This document shows, one piece after another, positions 25,247-36,405 of a stretch of DNA of 64,000 nt. The position numbers and the translations under genes are program-made. The first letter of the stretch is position 1; every line of letters starts with the position of its first letter. The notes beneath the pieces are model-generated. The model had not been told where the DNA came from. It ran no database searches and saw only the letters and a program-made list of their open reading frames with translations. Source of the DNA: Ceratorhiza oryzae-sativae (lineage: Eukaryota; Basidiomycota; Agaricomycetes; Cantharellales; Ceratobasidiaceae); contig JARWMV010000251.1 in NCBI GenBank assembly GCA_030998015.1, positions 124,001 to 188,000 on the forward strand, written 5' to 3'.

Positions 25247-26140
25247 ATGGCTGCCACAAAACAAAACCCACTCGTATTTTTGACCTTGGCTCTAGCGTGG
25301 GTCCATGGTCTCCAAACACGTGCAAGACGCGGTGAGCGCATATACTCAAGCGCAACCAATGGAAGGTAACACCAGATACCAGCCTTGCTTTGAACTACAA
25401 GGGTATTCCGTATCGAGTTGAGTACATCGCTTATCCAGACATCGAGGCCCTGTACAAGAAAGTTGGAGCAGCTCCGACATCGAACGCGACCCCTCCGTAT
25501 ACACTCCCCAGTAAGCTATCGCGGTTTCACTAGGTCAGATTGCCAGCCAATTAATGTCTTCTTTTAAAGTGATTGCTGACCCCTCGGACGAGCCAGATGG
25601 GAAGCCAACCTACGTGTCCGATTCGTTCAGAATCGCCCTGTATCTCGAGGACAAGTACCCGAGTCCCAACTATCCCAGTTTATTCCCTCCCGGCACCCGC
25701 GCGTTTCATTCGTTGTACACCGAAACCTGGACAAAGCTCGCGGGTCCCCTCCGCTATACCTTGGTTCCCTTGGTCGGGCGCTCCGGGTTTCTAGACCCAC
25801 GAGGCGAAGAGTACTTCCAGAGGACGCGTCACGAACGGTGGGGCAAGCCGCTGGACCGGGTGGCCAAAGAAGACGGGCCTCGGATGTGGGCCCAAGGTCG
25901 CGAAACATGGCAGGCCTTTGCGGATCATCTGACCAGAACAAGAGCGGGCCGTTTGTGATGGGAGAGCAGATTTCGTATGCCGATCTTATGCTCGGGGCTC
26001 TATTTTACTGGATGCGGGTGATTGAGCCGGGGGACGAAATGAAGTTGTGGAACGATTTTAGTAGTTGGCAAGATGGGAGGTGGGCTAAACTCTGGGCAGA
26101 GGTCGAACAGTATACGCAAAATGGTTCTGAAGTCCAGTAA
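25247..26140 (+). CDS. Glutathione transferase, GTE/FuA-like (two frame breaks)
   Basis: Conjugates glutathione to electrophiles or cleaves ether-type bonds; basidiomycetes have expanded this class for lignin-derived and wood-extract compounds. The thioredoxin-fold N-terminus reads PWSPNTCKTR, then after intron 25332-25382 LALNYKGIPYRVEYIAYPD, and after a second intron VIADPSDEPDGKPTYVSDSF. The C-terminal helical domain ends YADLMLGALFYWMRV and WQDGRWAKLW. Two frame breaks: at the T run 25277-25281, where one more T gives LVFFDLG, and at 25929-25933 (CTGACC), where one more G gives the expected ADHLDQNKSGPF. Each is a single-base loss next to a repeated base. About 40% similar by eye to the minus-strand glutathione transferase at 38468-39356, with introns at the same places. 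Confidence 0.75.
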
Positions 26141-26297
26141 AGTAGTGATCTAATTTAGTATATGAATATTTGATACTATATGGACCGATGGCTCGGCTAC
26201 TCGGCTCGGGCGCTTGCCGAACCCGCCACTCATCGGTGAAAGCTCCTGCTCGCAACCTATACCCTGCTTTACAGTACGCGGCGAATAATTGAACAAA

Positions 26298-27504
26298 ATG
26301 GACAGCTCGGAACAGACCATTAAAGCCATCTTTTTCGATATTGGAGGAGTGCTCATCAAGTCACCTCTGATAGCCATTCACACATACGAACGCGAGAAGG
26401 GACTCCCAAAGACTGGTTAAATGTGCACATTGCCAAGCGAGGTCCGTGTCATCGTGCTACACCCTCTTCTTTTGTCCCATGTTTTCTACATAGGGCACGG
26501 AGGGGCGTGGCAACGGTTTGAACGAGACGAGCTCGAGCTGTACGCCTTTTACAAGGAATTTGGAGAAGAGTTGAGTGACGCCACTAGAGGAAACGAGTAT
26601 TACAGGGAGTGGTGCAGGTCGAGAAATGTTGGTGAGCTCGATCGTCTCGTACTCGAACGACTGAACTAGATTGGCTTCCCCAGAGGTGCCACATCTCCCC
26701 GAGTCCGTGACGATCGAGGGCCGAGAGGTAATCGTCATATTCATCCTTTCCTTCCCATCCAGTCAAACACGGACCTTGCTTTTTTTTTCGCTAGCTCTTT
26801 GGACGAATGATGCGCTCGGCCGAATTCGACCCATACATACTCGCCGCGATCCACACACTCCGGGCATCCGGCCGCTTCCGAATCGTCGCGCTCACCAACA
26901 ACTATTCGGCCCAGTACGACCGCATCCGGAGCATGAAAGAGACGACAGCCAAGGCACTTTTATCATTCGACCCCGACGCCGAACTCGCGTTTCTCGGATG
27001 GGGTCCCGAGACGGGTGGACCGGGTGGACCGCGGATACGCGAGCTGTTTGACGATTTCGTGGATAGCAGTGTCGTAGGATCGAGGTGAAGCGCCCCCCCC
27101 CCCCGGTTGATACGCGGACGTGTCTGATGGCGCTTGCCGGGCTTTGCCAGGAAGCCTGAGCCGGCGATTTACGAATATGCGTGCAAGGCTAACCATGTCA
27201 AGCCAAACGAGGTCGTATTTCTAGATGACCTAGGCCTGTACGTCAGCTTCTAGCCCACCCCACACACAACCTAATCCTAACGCGCCTGTACCACGCCCCG
27301 CAGAAATCTCGGACGGCACAGAAACTCGGAATGAAGACGATACGTAGTGAATAGCGCTCTGACCCGTGTCGATTGGCTCACGCATAGTGCCGTTTAGACG
27401 TTCCCATCGGTCAGTCTCGCCGAGCGGTCGCAGAACTGCAAGAGCTGGTCAAGATACCACTACTCGACGACGACGAGACATCCATGTGCAGATCGAAATT
27501 ATAA
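26298..27504 (+). CDS. HAD-superfamily hydrolase, epoxide-hydrolase-N / ACAD10-like
   Basis: Haloacid-dehalogenase fold protein of the subfamily that includes the N-terminal domains of soluble epoxide hydrolase and ACAD10. Motif I is FFDIGGVLIKS: the nucleophilic Asp is present but the second Asp of DxD is Gly, as in the ACAD10-like group, so phosphatase activity is doubtful. Cap region FERDELELYAFYKEFG; motif II VALTNNYSAQ; the motif III region KPEPAIYEYACKANHVKPNE and motif IV VVFLDDLGLNL; then AQKLGMKTIR and VPIGQSRRAVAELQELV near the end. Five introns, one holding a run of eleven or so C (27092-27103). After GLPK the raw frame hits TAA at 26418 unless one G is added at 26411 (KDWLNVHIAKRG). 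Confidence 0.75.
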
Positions 27505-27723
27505 AGCCTCGAGGGATGGGCGCTCGTGCCTGTCCAATCGTCCCAGCTCGCACGACGTTTATTGGGACAAGGAAAATTACAATGTTTTTACACAGAGTAG
27601 CGTAAACCAAGCAACAGATCGTACAGCGCCATGTCGTTCGTATATCGAAGTATGTATATATATAGTTCAAACCGATTTCAATATGTCGCAGACTGTGCCC
27701 GGTCAAGGAGCGCTAAGCATCGT
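27505..27723. other. Convergent 3' spacer
   Basis: 219 bp between the stop codons of the HAD gene and the penta-EF-hand gene, which point at each other. It holds both 3' UTRs; a TATATATATA stretch lies near 27653-27662. No stem-loop terminator was recognised. Confidence 0.4.
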
Positions 27724-28666
27724 CTACAGCCCTCCCGTTAGTTTTCCGAACACACGGTTCTAAAAGAAGGAAACAAACGTACAGATAGGAACGTGTCGTA
27801 ATTGATCTGAATCCACCCGTCCCGGTCCGTGTCGAGGCGGGAGAAGGCGTCCGTCAGAGTCTTGATGGCGACGCATGCGCGGACAAACCGGTCAAACGAG
27901 ATGCCCGGAGGCGGAGCGCCCGGAAGGGACGACGGGGGGAGCGCGGCTAGGCGACCATGTGCAGTGAGATGGAATGCGCCAGGACAAAGAGCAAGGACGA
28001 CACTCACAGTATTTGTTGGAGACCAGATTGATGAGTTGTGGAGAGAGGTTGTATCCAAACTGGCGTAGTGCATTGGACAATTCGGGGCCTTCGATTGAGC
28101 CGGAATTGTCAGAGTCAAAGTGACGGAACACACTGTCGACAAGACGTTGGAACAAGTAGGGATCAGGTGGCGAGCCATGCTCACTTTTGCCAATCCGCAA
28201 TATACTTCCAAAGACCAGCAAATTCGTTGAAATTGATAGAGCCACTGTGATCGACGTCCTGTGTCGCCCTCATGAGCCAGCCGATACCAGCCAGGATCCC
28301 ACGACCGTACTCACGAAAATGCCCATCAACATCTTGGTCGTGTCGAGGTCAAACGGACTCCAGTTTCCGTTGACGAGCGCACGCTGGAGCTCGGTGGCAG
28401 AGATCTGGCCGGACCTGTCTTCGTCGACGGTTACGAACCAGCTCCATAGTCTGTGCGATATGAGCTCGTAGGCCGCATCGTCAAAACGCTCATACTCACT
28501 GAGGATCCGCACCCGGCGGCGCACGGGGATACTGGCCGCCCCCTACGAAACCAGCTGGGCCGGGTCCGCCCGTGGGCGGCAGCGGACGGCTGTTGGATCG
28601 CGCTCCCTGGTAGTGCTGCTGCTGCTGCTGTCCGTAACCCGACGCGTACGAGTATCGGTTGTTCAT
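27724..28666 (-). CDS. Penta-EF-hand calcium-binding protein (PDCD6/ALG-2, Pef1-like)
   Basis: Calcium sensor that in other organisms binds ESCRT and COPII partners. The N-terminus is Gly/Pro/Gln/Tyr-rich (QQQQQHYQG), as usual for this family. Intron 28451-28499 (gtgagt) leads to LWSWFVTVDEDRSGQISATE, EF1 with a complete D-x-D-x-S loop. Intron 28259-28314 leads to DVDHSGSINFNEFAGLWKYI (EF2), then VFRHFDSDNSGSIEGPEL (EF3). After the fourth intron comes FDRFVRACVAIKTLTDAFSR with LDTDRDGWIQINYDTF (later EF hands). A last 23-bp intron-like gap (gtacgt...tttag) leads to NRVFGKLTGGL and TAG at 27724. The unspliced frames hide the continuity; the spliced one is clean. Confidence 0.88.
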
Positions 28667-28870
28667 GGGGAGTGAGGATGGGGTACGGGGGAGTCGAGCG
28701 CCCCGAGGACGCTGGTTTTATATATCGTGATCTAATTGAGGCGTGGCGCTTAATTTTCGATAGATGCTGTGACGTTTACGAGAAGAACTGTTGCCCGAGT
28801 CACGGCTCGTTTTGGGACAAGTGTATGTGCATACATGGGAATCCCATTTTGTGAAATACGGTCAGACAAG

Positions 28871-30390
28871 TCATCTGGGAGCCAGATCCGATCGGGTCCA
28901 GCGCTGGACCTTGGCCGACTCGACCATCCGAGCTGCCGCGTGACGCACCGATTCAGCCTCGACATTGGCCACAGAGACACGAATCCAGCGGTCCCATGCT
29001 GAGTCATCGGCAGGCGCAAAAAACGAAAGAGGCAAGAGCTAGACGACATTCCGTCCGTTTCCAAACGAATCAGGTAAAAAAAGAAGAGAGGCTTACGACA
29101 ACACCGTACTCTTCCGCCAGCTGTTGACACACCTCGGTGGCGTGCACGCCTTCGAATGGGTGCTTGACCAACGCAAAGTACGCACCTGCCGAGCCAACCT
29201 GCCACCTGGAGCCGGCGAGTGTTTGTTGGAAGATGGCGTGTCGTGTTGCGAGCTCTTTGGCCTGGTCGGCCAAGTCGGACCGGAGGCTTGGCAGGAGAGG
29301 CGCTAGCGCGAGTTGAAGTGGCCGTGCTGGGCAGATCTAATCGTTTTACGTGAGTCGGTTCTTTTTCTTGGAAGGACGGGCAGGACGCCGCACCTGCATA
29401 CAGTCCAAGACTTTGAAGGCGTTTTCGAGGACCTCGGTTCCAGCGACAAGCGCGCCGAGTCGGTGTCCCGGTACGCGGTAGCTTTTGGAGAATGAGAATA
29501 GATGGATAAGAGTTGTGCGCCATGACGGGTGGGAAAAGAGCGAGTGGGGCGGGTGTGGTGTGACAAAGTCTCGGTAGGTTTCGTCGACGATCAGGAAAAT
29601 GTTGTGGCTAGACGCGAGGCAGGAAAATGAACGAATCAGGTCTGGTGGGTAGATCACACCTGTCTGGGGAGATGTGAGAGTCTGGCGAGTCAAGATGGAT
29701 TGGGAGACACGTGCTGGATTGTTTGGACTGACGAGGACGATGGCCTTGGTCCGTGGCGTGACGAGTGATTCGGCCTGTTGGATCGACGGGATGAACCCAC
29801 TTTCAATCGAGACTGGGAGGGGAACGACGTTGATTCCCAACATTTGAAGCGTCATTCTACATGATGCTTAGCCGTGTCCGACATGGTCGGCGATCGACAT
29901 ACTGGTGGTTAAAGTACCTGTGCTCGACATCAGAACAGCCTCGGTGAATGTATGCCCGTGCTCACCAGGGCACGGGAAGAATGACCTCGTCTCCCTTTTC
30001 CGCAATCGCCATGATAGCCGCCATAAATGCGGCATTGCATCCAGCGCTGAGCGCAACATCGTCGAGCTGGACATCTGCGCCAGGGTATACAAAGTTCATC
30101 TCTCCGGCCAAGGCACGCCTCGTGTCGATGTCTCCAAAAATACCACCATATGCCGCGCTGTCGGCGAGCTTGACGACTTCGCTCAGCTTCTGGGTGACCA
30201 ACGGATGAGGCCCCGATCCAGGCACGCCCTGGGAGAGATTGATGAGGTGGGTGCCCTTGTACGCCAATGCCCACTTGGCGGCGGTCGGGATTCTGTTCGG
30301 TGAGTCAGGCCCGATCGACGCGGGCGGTGTGGGTGCGTACGGCGGCAGACTGGTCGCTTGGACCGCGCGCGAGACCCGGGTGGTGGCCAT
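28871..30390 (-). CDS. PLP-dependent aminotransferase, class I/II
   Basis: Fold-type I aminotransferase; substrate not identifiable from sequence alone. The N-terminus carries INLSQGVPGSGPHP, substrate-loop Tyr in SAAYGGIFG, then LSAGCNAAFMAAIMA (cofactor phosphate region), VILPVPWYFNHQMTL, IVLVSPNNP, IFLIVDETYRDF (Asp contacting the pyridine N) and FSFSKSYRVPGHRLG with the Schiff-base Lys. The C-terminal domain ends WDRWIRVSVAN with the carboxylate-binding Arg. Introns split VPW-YFNHQ-MTL. A further intron, 29664-29714, has a GC donor (gcacgt) and gives the standard SPNNP-TGVIYPPDL; it is 51 bp and open, so unspliced RNA would also translate. Start Met at 30390 is the first in frame. Divergent from the glucanase gene. 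Confidence 0.88.
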
Positions 30391-30884
30391 GGATCTGGCA
30401 AGCGGTGCTGGTCGTCGTCAGCCAAGCGAGGCCAAGCTCACGTGTTTCGGGGTCGCCGGCGGGCGCGTGCACGACGTCTAGGGTGGTCTGTGCGACAGAG
30501 ACGCGCACGTGATCGCGTGTCGTGGCGCCGATGCAGCCCTTGAACGTCTTGGCAGCCTGGTCCTTCTCGGCGGAGAACCAGGCGACGTTGTGGAAAATGG
30601 TCGAATTCCCAAGCCTATTTCTGGCGTGTGGCGGATGCAGATGGCTGTGTCGCGTGTCCGGATGCGTGGATTCGAGCGCGTTCAAAGGCCGTCGCTCGTC
30701 GTGTGCGTCTGCTGTTTTCCCCCCCACATTCGCTCTCTGTCTGCGCAGTCTGTCGTTGCCCAGCCGCTATCTCCCCCCCTAATCTCCGGAGAGTCTGAGC
30801 ACATAGCCCCAGTAGGCGTGGATTTTCTCCCGCTCAGCCTCGTTTGTTTTTGCTCATTCGCCCCGACAGATATAACTCGCTGCC
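30391..30884. promoter_or_regulatory. Divergent promoter, aminotransferase / glucanase
   Basis: 494 bp between the two opposed start codons. No TATA box is clear. A CT-rich stretch near 30715-30785 lies before the glucanase start, a common arrangement in fungal promoters. The 140-residue minus-strand frame at 30305-30727 is not supported as a gene. Confidence 0.45.
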
Positions 30885-33629
30885 ATGGCGCACTACGATC
30901 CTCTCCATCCAGCCCCGCCCTCCCCTAATCCTCATATGCACCAGTTCTCCCCAGAGGCCCAGCCGCTCCAGTCCCACGACCACGACTATGGCCAGGGCGA
31001 CATTCCCGCTGGCGCTGCTCCGCCCCGGTTTTACCAGCTCTCCGATGACGGCCCGCTCCGCAACCCCGCACCACTCGGCAATTTCGGCGAGCCGATGCCG
31101 AGAGACAGCATCGTCTCGTACGGCACCGGCTCCCCGTACAACCGCGACTCGGCATTCGCGCCTGGCACACCCACCCCGGGCGGCAGCACCACCTTTTTGG
31201 GTGGCACGGCCCCATCCGGCTACCGCGACGACCCCTATGGCAGCACCGCCAACTTTCATTCCAGCGCCAGTGTGCCCATGTCTCCCCTTGGCAACTCGCG
31301 TGGTCTGGACAAGGAAGAGCTGTATGCGCCTCCTTCCAAAAAGAAGGGCAACGCGCTGTTCCGATGCGGCGTCGCCTTGCTAGTCGTGCTCTTGATCGCC
31401 ATCGCCGTCCTCATCCCCGTCTACTTCAAGATCATCAAGCCGAATTCCCTCGTTGGCCAGAGCGGATCCAGCTCAAACAACGGCGGCAATGGCGGAACCA
31501 ACGACGGCGGAAACAACAACGGCGGCAAGGGCAGCAAAGACCCAATCACCGGCGGAGACGGCAGCACTGTCAAGCTCACCGACGGCGGAACCATGACCTA
31601 TGTCAACAAGTTTGGCGGCTACTGGGTCGAGGATCCCAGCAATCCGTTTGACAACAGCGCCCGCCCCAACAGCTGGACCAAGCCTCTCAACCAGTCTTGG
31701 GATTACAGCACAGACAAGATCTGGGGGTGAGTCGCATTGCTCTAAAAAGCCGTGCCTAGGTTACTAAATCGGGCGACTAGTGTCAATTTGGGCGGCTGGT
31801 TGAATACCGAACCGTTCATTTCCCCTGCTCTATTCGAAAAATACAACACCAACGGGAAAATAGTTGCTGTCGACGAGTGGACGCTCAGCCAGCAAATGGC
31901 CCAAGACACCGCCGGCGGTGGGCTCCAGACCCTCATGGAAGAGCACTACAAGACATTCATTGTGAGCTTCGTATTTCCGCTCTCAGCCTCTGTGACCAAC
32001 ACAATTTGCAGACCGAAAAAGATTTTGCCGCAATCGCCGCTGCCGGCCTCAACTGGGTGCGCATCCCGCTGCCGTTTTGGGCGATCGAGGTCTGGGACGG
32101 CGAGCCGTTCCTGCCCCGCGTGTGCTGGTCCTACTTCCTAAAGGCCATCCGGTGGGCGCGCAAGTACGGCCTCAGGATCAACCTGGATCTGCACGCCGTG
32201 CCCGGAAGTCAAAACAGCTGGAACCACTCGGGTCGCCTGGGCCATGGTCCCAACTTTATGAACGGTGTCATGGGTATCGCCAACGCCCAGCGAACGCTCA
32301 ACTATATTCGGTCAGTGTATCATGGCTACCAGTCGAGATCGATTCTGACGACGGCCCCTAGCATCCTCACCGAGTTCATCTCTCAACCCCAGTACAGGGA
32401 TGTCATTCCGTTTTTCGGTATCATCAACGAGGCTTTGGTCGGAACAATCGGTCAACCCCAGATTGGTGCCTTGTAAGCCGGTTGACCGTCGTCGGCGATC
32501 CTGTTGCTGACCGGAGCCGTAGCTATCTCGAGGCCTACAGCATGATCCGCAATATCACCGGCGTCGGCGAGGGCAACGGCCCCCTCATCTCCATCCACGA
32601 CGGCTTCATGGGACTCGACCGATGGAACGGCTTTTTGGAAGGCGCAGACCGCATCGGGCTTGATAGTACGTCTGACCATACAACCAGCGCGATTTTGGCT
32701 GACTCGGTCACCAGCCCACCCGTACCTTGCTTTCAACGGCGTTGGCAACGATCCTATGGACAAGCAGATCTTGAAACCGTGCCTGGCTTGGGCAAGCAAC
32801 ATGAACAACTCGATGAACGGCGGTCTTGGGTTTACCGCGGCTGGTGAATGGAGTAATGCCATCAACGATTGCGGCCTGAATGTCAACGGCGTCGGACTCG
32901 GCACGCGCTACGAGGGCACGTTTAACGGATTCCAAGGCCAAGGAGCGGGCAGCTGCGATGTCTGGAATGATTACCAGAGCTGGAACGACACCACGCGCGA
33001 AGGTATCAGGCAGTTTAACCTGGCGAGCATGGACGCGCTTCAGGTAAGCTTCTCTCTTCTCTGTGTTTGAAACAGCATTTGACGGTTCGCCCCAGAACTG
33101 GTTCTTCTGGACGTGGAGGATCGGCAATTCGAGCGTTTCGGGCCGAGTCGAGTCGCCGTTTTGGTCGTATGAGCTCGGTCTCGCCGAAGGCTGGATCACG
33201 CCCGACCCGCGTACGGCCGTTGGCACTTGCCTCAAGCAGGGCCTCCCGAACAATCCGTTTACCCCTCCGCTCAAGGCGTGGCAAACGGGTGGAGCCGGCG
33301 CAGGTACGATCGCGCCCGCCCAGCTCTCGTCGTACGGCACATGGCCTCCGGCGACCCTCTCGGGCGCGAACCCGCCATATGCGACATACACTGCGACGGC
33401 CACGATTACGACCCTACCTGCACCGACGTTTACATCCGTGTCTGGCAAGTCGACCACGACGTTTGATGCTGGCAATGGATGGTTCAACAGCGCCGACAAT
33501 GGTCCGGCGTACACGGCCGTGAGCGGATGCGCATACGCACCAGCTTGGGATGCCCTCTCAAGCCCGAGCCCGATGGTGTGCACGAACCAGAGGAGATGGG
33601 CAGCGCCGACGGCTGCTCCTCAGGCATGA
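30885..33629 (+). CDS. Exo-beta-1,3-glucanase, GH5 family, type II membrane-anchored
   Basis: Cell-wall glucan exo-hydrolase of the Exg/GH5_9 type. A cytoplasmic Pro/Ser/Gly-rich N-terminus of about 150 residues is followed by KKK and one hydrophobic helix near residues 158-183 (GVALLVVLLIAIAVLIPVYF), then an Asn/Gly-rich stalk (SGSSSNNGGNGGTNDGG), so the enzyme faces the wall as a type II protein. Catalytic domain: VNLGGWLNTEPFISPALFE, LNWVRIPLPFWAIE, LRINLDLHAVPGSQN, acid/base Glu in FFGIINEALVG, THPYLAFNG, nucleophile Glu in TAAGEWSNAINDC, and NWFFWTWRIG. The Ser/Thr/Pro-rich tail carries ATYTATATITTLPAPT. About six introns, all in phase. Related to the membrane-type Exg of other basidiomycetes. 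Confidence 0.95.
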
Positions 33630-34749
33630 GAGGGATGTGTGTTGTTTGTATAGTCTAGTCGAGTAGATCTCGTTGTCGCTCGTTTTGTTGAATCTTGTCG
33701 TTTGTGATCTCTGTCGGATGGACTGATGTTTTGACCCCTCTCTCTTTTTTTTTTGTTCGCTGGGATTGTCTTATCGTACAAGCTAGTCTTTTTTCAATTA
33801 TATGGATTTATCGTACGCAACAGGACGGGAGTGTGTGTGTGGCAGGTCTTGGCTCTCGTAACCTTGCGCCCTATGGTGAGAGCCTGTTGGTCTTCTGATT
33901 ATTGGGTTGGACAACGAGTTTCGCCGGCTGAAGATCCGACTGAACATAGCAGCGACTCAGGGTCGAAATAGTCGCTAGAGACCACCGGGAATTGTGCGGA
34001 CAAGAGAGCCTGCGCTTGCAGGTCGTTTATCCTCCATTCAGCTAGACAGATCAGGTAGCCTATCCTGCACTTTGATCATGCCCAGCGGCGCAAACACGAG
34101 TTTTACGAGGCTTAGCGTGATCAAACGGCTCGAAGATGTGTGATGGCGCCACGGTTTTCAATGATCCAGCCGTGGGTTGTTCGGGAGCTTTGGCTCGTGG
34201 TGGGGGTGAAAGAACGCAATTGACGTATGGAAGCATCAATAGTTTATTCGAGCGCGAGGAGAGTCGGTCGGAGGTGGTCGGAGATGGGTGGGAGCGTCTT
34301 CGCTCTTGGTTCTCTTGCGTCATGCGTGTTGTCGGAAGATCGGCCACGACGTCAAGAGTGTGAAAACGGGCGGTGGACATTGCGCTGCTCGATGAATGCA
34401 TCCCTGGGCATTGTGCTGCCGACCTGCCGTCGATCCCTGATCGATATTGGCCAACGCCACGCGGAGCCCACGAGAGCGGCGAGTGAAAACAGGTCAATTA
34501 TATCGATCGCTTCTGAACTCAGCGGAGATATTTGTCAGAGTGCGGCGAGAATTGCGACTGGGTGGGGGTCCAGGATGCTGGACGACACGATGCCCAGTCG
34601 CATGGGTCGCATCGTCGCGATAGGAACAGGTATACACACACACACGTGAGATGACGGCGTTGGGCCCATCTCCTGCGTGAATCGCACGTTAAATGTGCTG
34701 GTGTGGAGTTTGCCATGGTCTCTCGCTTGTACCCCCCATCCCCCTCCTC
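33630..34749. other. Intergenic, 1.1 kb
   Basis: Begins with the AT- and T-rich 3' flank of the glucanase gene, including a run of nine or more T near 33746-33755. A 145-residue minus-strand frame at 34060-34497 has no recognisable motif and is covered by plus-strand frames, so it is not called. The right end should contain the promoter of the RGS gene. Confidence 0.4.
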
Positions 34750-36405
34750 ATGACCCGTCCAGAGCACTACCCCTATTCGTTCAAGGCCCTGCTCGATGTC
34801 CCCCGCAGGCTGTTTCACCCTCCGCCGTCGCAGGTCAAGATCGGGCGTGTGCGCTCCATGTCGCTCACCCCGCTGTTCGAGGTCAAGCTGAGGGATGTCC
34901 TTGGTACGTCCTCGTCGCGTCTATCGACTGCTGTCTGACGATATTCCCTAGACGGACAGCACCTCCCGCCTCTGAGCCGAAAGGACTTTGAAGAGTATTT
35001 GCTCTTTGTCGAGCACTCGCCCGAGAATCTGTGAGTGTCTCTTCAGCCATGGTTCGAGCTCATCTCACGCTGGGACAATAGATACTTTGTCCAATGGCTC
35101 CACGACTATACACGCCTGCACACCGCATGGGCCCAGAGCGGTACTCCCTATTCCCCCCAGCTCGCCCTCTCCTGGTCTCGCGCCAAGGAAACCTTCTTCG
35201 CATCGAGCGCCCACTACCGACTTAACCTCCCCGCATCCATCCTCGACAACCTTTTGAACAACTCGGACAGCACATCCTCCCGTCCGAGCTCGCACCACTA
35301 CGAATACACAGGTCCGTCTCATCCGTCCTACCCACCCCCGCCTGCGCTGGCAGAAACGCGTCGAGAGGTCGAAGACATGCTCCGCGAGTCGCTCACCCGG
35401 TTTGTGACCGGTTCCTGCGGCAACTCTGGCCTGTCCAGAGGACTGTTTGGGATCAGCCTGGGCGTCATCACATTAGGTACGCTGTTTTCCGGTTGTGTCG
35501 ATCGAGCCTGGATATTCATGCCAAGTCTCGTTTCAGCCCTCGGTCTCGCCCCCGTGCTCATGAACGTGCTCGCCGGACGAGGCGGTCGTGCTATGCGCGT
35601 TGCTGCCATCCCTATCTTCTGGCTCGGCGCCTGGATCACTATCATGAGTCTACATGGTACGTCATTCTGTGCGAAAGGCCGATGGATACGCCCGATCCCT
35701 CGCCTCATTGTCTGAGTCCCGGTTTGAACTGACACATGCGATCGGACAGGTGTTTGTGTTGTCATCTTCCTATTCGGCGATGCCCGCCAGCTCTACCCCT
35801 ACGAGCTCGCCCGTCCCAAAATCACCTCGCCCATCCTAAACACCAACAACGCTCGAACGATCGCCGGTACCCAAGACGACGTCGGCTCGGAGAAATCTCG
35901 CCCAGCCCCGGATGCACATTTGTATGTCGATCTCGAACGTGGCAACGAGGGCGGATCGACGTCTACGTTCGAGCACAAGCCGGTCCCGCGTTCGCTGTCT
36001 GCGGCATCGACTGTGCCTGGCCTCGAGCGCGAGGCGGGAGCGTGCGAAGCGTTGGCCATGACGTCGATGACTCCCATGCGCCCAAGCCAGGCCGGATCCA
36101 ATCCTCCGAGACACGACTCATCGTCCCCTACGCCAGGCTGGTCGTTTGATTTCGACGCCCTCCCAGCCTCGCCCCAGGCGCCCAACACGTCCTGGTCGAA
36201 CGCTGCCGAGACTGGGAGCGAAAAGCAGCGCATGACTGGGGCCAAGCCTGGCGCTGGGACCCCGACGTTTGGTCCGTTGACGCGAGTGCTGAGTCCGATT
36301 GTCACTCGCGCTCAGTGGGAGATTGTCGTTCGGAGCGCGATCCTGGCGGTGGTTGTCGCAGCGATACTCGGTGCGATATGTTTGGCTGTTCCGGCTAGAC
36401 GATAA
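34750..36405 (+). CDS. RGS-domain membrane protein, Rax1-like
   Basis: Regulator-of-G-protein-signalling domain joined to membrane helices, the layout of yeast Rax1 (bud-site landmark) and filamentous-fungal RgsB-type proteins. The start at 34750 gives MTRPEHYPYSFKALLDV. The first half carries the RGS helices: LFEVKLRDVL, SRKDFEEYLLFVEHSPENLY, FVQWLHDYTRLHTAW, then TRREVEDMLRESLTRFV. The second half has hydrophobic stretches: LFGISLGVITLGTLFSGC, IFMPSLVSALGLAPVLMNVL, VAAIPIFWLGAWITIMSLHG, VCVVIFLFG, and a last helix SAILAVVVAAILGAICLAV at the C-terminus after a disordered Ser/Pro-rich loop. Short introns (gtacgt/ctag at about 34911-34951 and later) keep the frame. A role in polarity or G-protein signalling is inferred. 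Confidence 0.82.

Noticed and set aside
28451..28499. Apparent early stop in the penta-EF-hand gene
   Set aside because: A GT-AG intron of 49 bp restores the family sequence GADPQLWSWF.
30305..30727. 140-residue minus-strand open frame upstream of the aminotransferase
   Set aside because: No domain, lies in the divergent promoter region, and overlaps other open frames of equal quality.
34060..34497. 145-residue minus-strand open frame
   Set aside because: Low-complexity basic/Pro-rich composition and no motif; likely chance in GC-rich DNA.
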